DNA of 64,000 bases from Antedon mediterranea. Its lineage: Eukaryota; Echinodermata; Crinoidea; Comatulida; Antedonidae. Numbering within the stretch: the first letter of the stretch is position 1; the number at the start of each line of letters is the position of its first letter. The position numbers and the translations under genes are program-made. A model generated the notes under the pieces. That model was given only the letters and a program-made list of their open reading frames with translations. It had not been told where the DNA came from and ran no database searches. Positions 26,801 through 38,800 of this stretch are shown piece by piece. The stretch lies in contig NC_092674.1 of assembly GCF_964355755.1 (NCBI RefSeq), positions 23,772,001 to 23,836,000 of the forward strand, read 5' to 3'.

Positions 26801-29800
26801 GCAACTTGCCAATTATAGGATGGATAACTAATTTATAATTTAACATGCTTATAAACTGTGTCTCATCTGAGGCTTAGAGAGTGGAGTTAAAAGAGTTGTG
26901 AATTACAAATCAATAGCAATAGGTCAGGATTGAACCCCGGACCTTGGGATTTTAAGGCAAGCAGCATGTTAACCGCCAATCTTCAGCTCCACTACTAATC
27001 AAAATCTTACTCAGCAACAACGGTTTTGTTCAATGTTTTTCTCATAAAGACTATAAAGTGTTCCTGGGAGATGCAGTTGCAGAAGATTCTGTTAGTATTT
27101 GGGCAAATCGCACTATTGATGATGTCAACATTCGAGAATTTGAGACCACAACCATGCAACCGGATGTAGAATACAATATAACAGGTGAACAAATATACAC
27201 AGTGGAACCCCTATTAAAGGGACACATTCGGGACAAAATAGTGTCTCCTTCATGGGAGTGTCCCCTGAATAGGGGTTGGCCATAGTGTTAAAACATATAT
27301 TTCCCCTCAATCCTGTCATATGAAAGTGTCCCCGTGATAGGAATGTCACCTGAATAGTGGTGTCCCAAAGGATAGGTTCTATTGAGAACCGAACCCCTAA
27401 ATAAAAGAGACACCTTTAGACCCAACAGTGTCTCTCATGTGTTCTACTATCTATATATTGTTTAACTTGTTTAATTATTAAAGAAATATCTGGCTAACTG
27501 TTAAATGCAAAGTAATAATGAAAATATAGAGTAAAGATAAAATATCAAAAACCTATTATTATTGTTGTTTCAGGGCCAATAATTGTTACTGGCAATATAA
27601 CCGTAGAAGGAGAGCTGTATGTGAATGGTTCTGTTGATGGGCTTAGGATTCCTGAAGATGTTGTGTTTATTAACAGCTCGGAGACCCAACAGCTAGACGG
27701 AAAACTCAACTTTTCTTCCAATGTTTTCATTGATGTTATACATGTATTAAAGAGTATTGATGGTGTACTAAGTAATTTAGGTATCAATTTTAAAATTTGT
27801 GTTTGATGATGTAAGGTGATTTCTTTTGAAATGTTTATGCTACTACTACAGGTAGGGGTCTATACAATGAATGTTTATAAGTGAAATGAAATTATTTATA
27901 CCATTTATTGAGTATAAAACATTATTGGTTTTATAACACGCCTACCTTTAACTAGACCAAGTCATAAAACTATACGAAGAGGCAGCGCTCTAAATTTAGT
28001 AAAACAATTACTACAGGTTGATTGAACGTGATCTGTCAACAACAGCCTAGTGCGTATGATTGCTCACTCTCCGTGTAACAAAAATGAACTCGCAAAACAA
28101 AGTTGCAGTACTCGATTTACATAACAAAGCACACTGGTGCTATATCACATGTAGTTTTATATCATGTTACCACAATCATCCAATCAAATGAATCGAATTG
28201 GGTGTGTTATGCTCAACAATCAACTCAAAGGTTCAGTATTATTTGAGTGAAACAATCGCTATTATACGATTTCCGTTGGCACAGAGTAACAGTAATGTCA
28301 TTAGTGGATAAGTCTGAGGTCAAAGTCAATATAGTGTTTTTCAAGATGGTTGGTCTGCTGAACTCCATTATACAACAATAAAGACTAGGCAACACAATGA
28401 CGAAGAATAATATCTGAATTGATTTCTTTAGGGCAAAATGGAGACGATCTTGACATACTTCTGACAACTGGTGGACAAATAGTCAGCGGTGACCCAGAGT
28501 TTGCAAACGACCTTTTAATCCATGGTAATGTCTCTGTAAGTTATACATTAGGTGGAGTACCAGTAGAATTGCTAGAGGTCGTTGTTACCAATGATGACAT
28601 GCAGATTATACATGGTAAATAAAATATTTATATTTGTTTTCTCCAATTGATTCAATATAATTCAATTCTGGATTTCGTGTGCACTTTAAAGAATCAAGTA
28701 CATCTTCCAGAAAGGTAGTGGGTTACCTGGTGCATTCAAACAAACGGGCACCGCTTGGTGGCAGCACTCGACACGAAGGGACCCATAAGGGAGTAGAAAG
28801 TTGGGATATGTGTCCTCCACACCTGTGTGCAATTCAGCCCAGTAAGCTGCAAGTCGCAGGTTATTCAACCCATTTACATTTACACATTCACAATATAAAT
28901 AACACCTATGCTAGGGACTCAAAAAGCGAGCTCAATCACTTTAGTGTTTTTTGTCAGTCAGTCTGTTACTCCTTTCTTTGGTTTGGGCGGGTTATGGATG
29001 AGGGAGTGTTTTGTTTTATATCATTTATAAAGAAAATAGCCACATTGTTGGTGGAATTGTGTGTGAAACTGCATACCCAATTATAGCACAACACAAGTAT
29101 AGAAAACACCTTTTTTTTTTCTCTTTTGTGGCGTGAACCACCACCTTTATTCTTTCATATCATAATTAAATACATTACAAATAAATCAGTAATATCTGTC
29201 TTCATATGTTCTTTCTTTAATTATATTGTTTTCCGTTAATATTCTACATTTTTCTTTATATTTTTCTGCTCAAAAAAAAATATCAGTAATTTTTGTAAAT
29301 TTTAGTTTTTCACATATTGTTTCCAATATTATCCTCCTGTTTTCATGTTTTCTTATATTTATTCACATTGTACACAGACACCCACAAATACATTAAATAT
29401 ATACATATACATACCGTATTGTTTCATACCTTGGTGTTTTAGTCCATGAATTTACCTTAGGACTTGGATAATGCTGGCCAGACTTGCATGTGAACGTACC
29501 CTTTATGATCGGTGATAATTTATCTTCTTTTTAAGGTGTTAAAACATTTACAAATACCGTAATAATGGAGCAAGATTTATGGGTTTTATTGATTAATGAC
29601 GTTGATATTAAAAATTTGAACAAACTCGCAATGAGAGCAGATGATGACATCATTTCAACAAATGCAAGCATCATTTTTCAAGGCCCAGTAAAGGTAATTT
29701 TATTTGTGTAATTTCATTTCAAGAAATTTCCTAAAATTTTGGAATTTGGTTTGGCCATCATGTTAAAGATGTATTGTCCCCCTGAAAAAAAATAATTCTT

Positions 29801-32800
29801 ACAATTGTTGAAGTCACTTATTTTGTCATTTTATAAGTGAAAACATTATTTTTTCCCAGTTTTTTCTACAGAAGTGATTAACTTTTATAACACTACAAAG
29901 TAACCAATTCAAAGTATGATTTAATTAATTGTTCATGTTTTTAGGGACAATACAGAGATGAAAAAAAATGTCACCTAATTAGCAATATACAGGCTATAAA
30001 ATAATTAGGAATTACGACATGTTTGATTGATCACTAAGTGTATCTGCTCTGTGAAGTTGTTTTTAGGGTCATTTTTATTAAGGGTCATTGTAGTGAATTT
30101 ACTAGCGTCGGTTCCGAGCGTATGCTTTCTCTGGCGTGTTAATCCATGAGACCGTACACAGACTAAAAGTGATTCCACATACAAAATCAGTACAGTATTA
30201 ATACAAAACAACTTTCTACCAGTCTAGACCTTTCATCTCTATACTCTATACGTCTTTCTATGATCTTCTCTTTTCTATACGTCTTTCTACTATGATCTTA
30301 TTTTCTCTTTTCTTCCTTAATATCTATAACATTTACTACTTATACTTGACATGCAAATTAGGGGCTTCTGAGGAGGATCAAATGTTGCTTTCCAAAAGTT
30401 TCCCACCAAAATTATACAATTCTGATTGACTCATAAATTAAGCAGACCTAGTCTGAAACATCCTTTATCAACTACAGGAAATCAGAAACGTACAGTAATA
30501 TTATGACAGTCATTTTTATTAAGGGTCATTTTTATTAAGGGTCATTTTGTTAAGGGTAATGTAGAAATTCATGGTTGATTTTACATTTTTAACAATTAAC
30601 ATAATTTACAATAAATGGAATGAATGTTCTCTGGGCTTTCAGAATTGCGATATGTTACTATTTACTACGTACATTTCAAAGTTTTTCCATTAATTAAAAT
30701 TTGTTAAAGATCTACACTTAACATGTTCAGCTACTGTAGTTTTGACTACTAAAACCAGTAATAATAATAGTTTATTCTTATATAGCACATATAAGCAAGC
30801 TCTCAATGCGCTGCACATTATTACCCCTCATTTTGAATGGAAACATACTCCCATTGTCAGCACAAAGTTGTCTCTTGATCTAACCACTACCCATTTTATA
30901 CATCTGGGTTTAGTTTAGTAAAGTGTCTTGCCTAAGAATAAGCAATGCAGTGAGAGTTGGATTTGAACCACAATCTCATGATCAGTAATCTAACACTGTG
31001 CCCTCACCCTCACTGTAATGCCACGTTTCCCACACTTGTATGCAAAAGACATGCTGATCTTTTAATATCATTATCGAAAATTGATAGATTCTTGAAGATT
31101 TGATAACACATGGATTCCACACTTTTAACGGAAAAGTTCTAGCTGATCTAGTTCATCTCAACAAAAACCGCTTTATTAGCGGTTGGAAAACCTTTGCAGA
31201 CGTTGACAGTACTTCTCATGTGATTGTGGATGGTCTGATTAATGACATCGACCTCTACAATTTATACAAGAGTGCTGTTGTCATGAATGCTTCAGGAACC
31301 GCATACCTTGAGGGCGACATCATATTTACATATGATTTGGATATTTATGGTTCCGTTATTGCACCACCGGAGATCAATGGTATTTAAAAAATTATTGTTT
31401 AAAATTTCTAAATAATAAAATGTCTCTACGTCAGGTTATCTATTTATAGATTTTTTTAACGTTTTGCTTTGCGTTCTGCCAAAGATTTATTTCTAATTTC
31501 TACACTGTTTAGAGCATGTTATTACTTGTGAGCAGGAGAATACGATTCTAAAAAAAAAGCCAACGTAAAGGGTCCACATAAAATCCACATAAAAAAGAAC
31601 CCTCTTAAACCAGTTTCTGTGGATAAATTTTAAGATGCATGTAACTGCGATCTCAATTTGACCTTACCTCAGAGAAACTCATGTCCCTCTATTTCTGTGG
31701 ATGATGTCATATATTAGAAACTGGCTGTACTTATATATATGTACAATACATATATTGCGTTTTTTATTTCTTATTTTTTTTTCCTTTTGTGACATATTAT
31801 ATATATTTGTAACATACTCATGATATAAAGTTTGCGGTACACTACAAATGTAGTTCTGAAAATAACTGTTCAGTGGTATGATCGAAACGTCAAGAAGCTC
31901 AACAGTTCTTTTCAGGAGTACATATTGTACATAGTACAGTACTGTATATCATTATATTGATTTTCGTCATGCCAATCTTCAAACAATATATTTAATAACA
32001 TACTTGCTCCATTCTTTATTTTAACCATTTTATATAGGCATTACTTTGACTGACATTGTAACTACAACAGGATCGCATATAATTACATCAAATGTCGCCT
32101 TCCTTGGAGATCAGACCGTTCTGGAGCTAGTAGTCTTGGGAGACATTTGGGTTGATGGTCTTGTAGATGGGGCTGACATCCAAGACCTTGATGAAAATAC
32201 ATTAAAAATCTATGGTAAAGTGGTCTGTTTTAAGCTCTGTCTACACTATCAAACCATGGAGAAATATATTTCTCCATGATCAAACAAAGAAAGTGTGATG
32301 TACCCAAATATGGTAGTGATGTCATCGTGTCTGCATATCTGCATAAAACTATGAAAAAAAATGGTAGTTTTACTTTACTGTAGTCTTTTTTTCATCCACT
32401 GTGAGGTATTACCTCTTAAAATTGTTGTTATGAAAGAATTTGTTGGATGGAGTCTGAGGTTCTTCATCACACTAAATCACTATAAATTGTAGTAGTTTGT
32501 ATTTCATGTTGAAGTAGCACAAAAAAATACTGCATGTAGAAATCTTGAATGTACTTGTTGTTTTTAAGCTAAGCTTGTTTCTTCTATATATGTAGAGGGT
32601 TGAGGTTGGCCATGCAGCAAAATAGTTTGCCTCAATTATGTTGTCTATTTGGCACAGAGAAACTCTGACATTGGCTTTGCCAATAGTTGCATGTAGTGCT
32701 GCTGACGAGCATGTAGTGCTGGCCGAGCGGTTAAGACAGTGGAACCGTAATTACGTAGCCTTAAACATCGGCAAGGGTTCGAGGCTCACTCACTCCATGG

Positions 32801-35800
32801 TTCTGGTGGTTCGAGTCTTCTCGGATAAGGACTATAAACCGTAGGTCCAGTGTACACAACTAGCTCGTGTGCACTTTAAAGAACCTAGTACATCTTTCGA
32901 GACGAGTAGGGGGTTACCCCGGTGTATTAGTACATCACAGCCACTGATCACCAACTGGGCCCTCTGGGAGATCAGTCTTTGACTGAAGAGGTCACCCAGT
33001 ATAAAAATGAACAAACAAACAAACAAACAAACTGACACTAGTCACATTTTCTTCATTCACAGCCGCATTGATAAATACAGTATTTTCTAATCTTTTTGCA
33101 GGTGATCAGATTGTGATTGGTAAAAAAACATTCTTGCAGAATGTCACCATATTTAGCAACTTAACAGTACTAGAATTAATAGATAACATCGACATAGTGG
33201 CATTAGAGGAAGATGCTGTATTTAGGATGGGTAGATACAACATCTCTGGCAAGAAGACCTTCCTTAATGAAGTACATTTTAATCTTATTTGGGTTTCAGG
33301 TAACGGATATCTCATTTCTTTTGTTGTTTTCTTGTGCTTTGTTTTGTGAACATTGTAATATTAATTAATTGTATGTTGGAAGATCTAGCACAAACCATTA
33401 TACATTAACGGAGTACCTGCAAGTATATGTTGGGAATATAATAATCGAACATCTAATAAATACATTCTTGAAAACATTTTAACTGTTGTCTATGCCGGAG
33501 TTTGTGTTTTATATTTTTTTGTATTCGGATATATGGCAGCTTTTGGGCACCTCATCCACTACTCTCTTTGAAACATTTTTTTCCTTGAAACCAACAACTT
33601 AACATCCTATTCGAAGAATGTTGTGATCAAAAATTCTGCCTACAAAAATTTTGGGTTGAACACAATAATATGTAGATATGTTGCCTATTAAACACTTTAT
33701 CAAAGCACTTCACATTTTAATTTGTAATGCGCTTTATGCAAACAGTATAAAGTGCAGTGGACTATTATGGCATAAAAGTTTCATCTCCCCTAAAGCTCTG
33801 TCTATCAAACTAGTTTGACAAAAATAGTGTGATGTGCCTAAATATGGTAGTGATATTCCAAAATATGATAGTGTGAAGTGCCCATATATGTCCATATATG
33901 GGCACATTCTTTAGGGTCAAGCTTCCATCAAGCACACTCATTTGTGAGTCCATGAGAAAGAAAAAGTTAATATTTGGTTTACATTTCATTCAGGTCTGAT
34001 TGATGGAGTTGACCTGCAGGAGTTAAAGGAATCCGCCATGCTTCAAGGAGCTAGACAGAATATCACAGTTCCTAGTATCCAGTTTACTGGTGATGTGATT
34101 GTCAATAATAACTTAAATGTTGAAGGCCTGGTCAATGGTTTGGATCTTCAATATTTGGATTCTGTCATTATCAGGGTCACAGACGAATTTATTTCAGGTA
34201 TGTTTTAATCATGATTTTGTAATTAAAAAACTCAAACATGAGTATCACTCAATGTGTAGATAGAGGTTGTGGAGGGGAGAGCTGGTCAAAATTTTATATC
34301 AACTTGGAGAAGGGTTTAGTAACAAAGGAAAGCATGTATGAATGATGCAAAAAAGAATGTGCTATATAAATGATTGTCCACTGTGTACTCACCAACTTTG
34401 TTTGTACTTTCATCATTTGCTGAGGAGTCATCAATGCTACTACATCAGACTCCCTAACTTAAAAATGGTTCTTATAGCTGGTTTCGGTTTTTTTTTTTCC
34501 TTTTGTAATTTCTGTTGCACATTTTTGATGTATGTACATTTAACCACATTTAATCTTTTTTTAATTATAGTGGAAGTTGATTTTGAGAATTTGCATTTTT
34601 CAAGCTGTGATGTTGTTGTTGTTGGTTTGGTAGATGGTATAGATCTCAGTGAAGAAGCTTTATTAATTGGTGAACTGGTATGTATACAATACTTACACAA
34701 CATTTGTAAAATCTTAGATCCAATTTACCAGATATGTTTTATATGCAGTAGAGCCTCTATTAAAGGACCACATTTGGGATCCAATAGAGTGTTCAGGGGA
34801 CAGAAATGTCCCCTGAATAGGGGTTAGCCTTAGTGTTAAAACATGTATTGTCTCTTGGGTATGTCCTTAAGCTCTGCCTACACTATCACACTTTATGTGA
34901 CAAACAAATGTGATGTGCCCATATATGGACATGTCATCACTACCATATTTGGAAATATCATATCACTACCATATTTGGAAATATCACTACCATATTTAGG
35001 TACATCACACTTTTGTCAACTAGTTTAATAGTGCAGTGCTTTAATAGGGGTGCCCCTATAAGAGTGTCTCTCCCAAAGGATGCCAGTTTAAAACTAAAAA
35101 AGCTACTGATTGCTTACTCCCTATGTCTTCTGTGGACCATATTCTATCTATGGTGAAAATGTGGTCAAATAAACCAAAGTGATAGCATAAAGTATATCAT
35201 CCTTGTTTGAGGTAATGAATAATGTTTTTGTGTTTTCTATTTTCCAACAGAATCAAGTTATTTATGGTCCCAAAACATTTGAAAATTCTGTTATTGTTGA
35301 CGGTCATATTCTTGATATAGATGTCATCAACAACATAAATTTGACAGAGCTACATGAAACAACAGTTATGTATGGCTCGGACCAAGTGATCACATCACCC
35401 AAACATGTCTTTGGTAATTATTGATTAATCTAAAATAACATTGTTCATATTAATAATAGTTCATTCTTATATAGTGCACATAAGCAAGTTCTGATACAGG
35501 GGCTATTTTGTGAACCAGTTCACCGAGGTAACCCTACTCGTCTCAAATTATGAACTAGGTTCTTTAGTGCACACGAGTTATAACTGTGTACACTGGAACT
35601 ATATATTTTTAGTAATAATTTCCGTAAGTTTCGTAACACTGTTAGTAGTTTAGTTTAATGTTTGTTATTGTATATGTACGTGTTTGTCTGTGTTCCCTCC
35701 TGTAAGTGGTGAACCATGAGCTCACTGTTGGTTGGGAAATGAATAAATAAAAAAAAATGAATAAATAAATAAACTACAGTTTATAGTCCTGAGAAGACTA

Positions 35801-38800
35801 GGAGGACTTTAGGTATGGTACGGCACCTATGCCTTAACCGCTCGACTATTTAACTATAATAGTAAGTTTGTCCAGTAGTTACTTAACTCAACTAGTTTTT
35901 TACCTTTCCAATAATTGAATATGCTTAGTTTTACCAAAAAAAGCTTATTTTGGAAAAATATAAGAAAGTAAGACTAGTAATAAAAATCAAGGTGATATTG
36001 GTCATGGGCCAAATCTAATATTTATCTCAAAATAGCAATTTCATAGCATAACCCGTTACAAGATGCGATACATTGATGGTAGTGCTATTTTCATGGCATT
36101 ACCTATGACTTACACATTTGACTCATGTGCACTTTAAAGAATCCAGTACATCTTTCGGAAGAGTAGGGGGTTACCCCGGTGTACTGGTCCATTCAGCCCC
36201 CTGTTTGGTGACATGAAGGGATCCTTATGGGAGGAGAAAGTTGTGGTATGTCGTCCACACCTGTGTGTAATTCAGCCCAGTAGGTTGCAAGTCACAAGTT
36301 ATTCCCAATTTACATTGACTTGTAAGCAAAGAAATCTATTTCTGACTTATAAAGAGCAAAGTAATCTGTTTGCTGTTTCTCATTTGTAGGTAACCTTACC
36401 GCTGTACAGAACATAACAGTTGATGGATACTTCAACATGTACAAGATTGATGTGTTAGCAAATAGAGTACTACAAAGCACAGATAAGTTTGTTGTATTTA
36501 CCAACAATGTTACCATAGAAACGCTGGAGGTGTACAATGTAAGTAAATGTAAGCTCTGTTTACACTATCACACTAGTTTGACAATAAGTATGGTGGTGAT
36601 ATGCCCAAATATGGTAGTTATACGACATCATTATGTCCATATGTGCACATCACATTTGTTTGTCACATAAAGTTTTGATAGTGTAGACAGAGCTTTATAT
36701 TTAGATGCGCACATACCATAATTAGTAATTATCTATGACTGCTTCAATCCCGTAGCCAGGTTTTACAGAGAGATTTTCTAAAAGAGGGGTAAAAATTGCA
36801 ATATGAAGTTTCGTAAAGGAGTTTTTCCTTTCATTGCTTGCATTGTGCCTACTTTGATGCGTCATACAAGCTTTAGATTACCCATAGCATGCTTTTTTGT
36901 TTTAATAAAGGAATTTGTGATAGAAGATGATGTGTTATGTGGCATAAATCTAACTGATCTGAGGCTTTCATATCTAAGCAAAACCTTATCACAGACAATC
37001 TCAGCTTCCATCCGATTCTCTGATATTGAAGTGGATGACAACCAGTTTCTAAATAATGATATCACCGTGCTAGACTACCAAGGTGTGATTGGTCACTATG
37101 TGAATGGTATTGATTTGTCATTTATGTTGAATCTTACAGAAGAGGGAAGAGACAATCGGATAATAAATAGAACAGTGTCATTTATGTTTGGTCTTGCTGT
37201 AGGTATGTATAAGTCTAGGTAGTACTGTAGTGGTAGAAATGGCGTTTCATATTTGTAATACTGGAATCAATCTAGTATTATGGATCTGTATGCCTGGGTG
37301 GAAAGTGAACAATTTTAATTATTTCTCAGATAGTTAGTGTGTTTTGGAGACACGGGGCAGCAGCTGTATAGACCATAAGTGACTTATTGCCAGAGAGTAG
37401 GCAGGGGTCTCATTTTAGAGTTTTTTAGCTAGACGAGGGATCAGTGAAATTGCATTTTTACTGACCGTCCTCCAGGTTCCACCCATCCCATTCAAACACA
37501 GAATTGGCATTGTAAAATGATATTTGTAGGCCCTACCATGTGGGCTATCACGGGTGTCAATGGAATTATATGAGATCACATATATGATGTAATAGGCCTA
37601 CTATTTTTATGAGCTGAATTAAAACATTACTATTCAATTTGTCAGAACATATAACTGTAGAAGGAACCATCAATGGCATGGACATTCCAGGAGATGTTAT
37701 GCTGATTGCAGCCGACAACGTAGTCACTGCAACAAAGACCTTTTTTGACCCTGTATATATCAACAATGATCTGCAGATGTCAAACTACGGGACAATCGAT
37801 GGAGTTGATATTTCAGAATGGGCTTCAACCGTCACACTTACCAGTGATGATGCAGTAATACTTGTTACTGTGAATTTTAATAGAAGTCTTAATTTCCTTC
37901 AAGATTTAACGTAAGTTAAATTTCTGTTTAAAGGGTGGTAGGCCTACAAAAGCTCCTTCTAAACAACAAGCCCAACTAAGTCCTATCAAAATTAACCAAG
38001 CACTACCAGTAAAACGTGTAAATTATACCAAATAGAATCAATTTAGAATGTCAATTGCATTTTCATCTATAAAATTATACGATTTTGTCATCAAAAAAAC
38101 TTGAAATCTATATTTTAACAATTGACATTCTATTTGCCGACACACTAGTTGACTCAATACAGAAATTATTAAAGCAAATTATTTAATAATAATCCAATAA
38201 CATTGAAGTATGTGTTGGCATAGGAATGAACAGTTTGGGTATAATCCGAACTCCTAAAATCTTGAATGATGTTTTTTATAGCCGACTTCTATCGTAAACG
38301 TCAATTAGTCTTACATTCATCTGAATGATGACTTAGCCAGGACTGTTTAAAGCACCTTTGTCTGGTCCCAACATTGACCAAGGGCTTCTCTCGTCCAGTG
38401 ACAACCTTAACCAGAGGAGAAGCATAAGCCAATACGTCTGAGGCAGATACTAGATGCAGGGGCTGCCATTAGAGTCAGCAGTGCTGATTCCAAATGCCTA
38501 ATGGGACCCCAGCTCCATATACAGCACCCGGTATTCCCAGATGGTCTCCCATCCAAGCTTTAACCGGGCCCAACGTTGCTTTACTTCGGTGATCTGATGA
38601 GAACCGGTGTTTCAAAGTGGTAAGGCCGTACTGAATGATGTGTACCGCAGTAGAACCCTCCTTTGCAACATCTCTATTCAGGGATGTTCATATCAAGGCA
38701 ACATTTTCTCATTAAACAAACAATATGTTTAACACTATGGTCAATCCCTATTAAGGGAACACATTAATAATTGGTTTCTACTATTGTAGTACTATTCATC

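Noticed and set aside
27007-27349. Several antisense and alternative frames over exon 12
   Set aside because: Shadows of the real phase-1 exon and of the AGGGG repeat next to it.
32638-32844. 68-codon frame overlapping the SINE in intron 17
   Set aside because: Most of it is translated SINE sequence.
38510-38630. 5S rRNA gene
   Set aside because: It is diverged from 5S, fused to an unrelated body and flanked by a target-site duplication; better read as a 5S-derived SINE.
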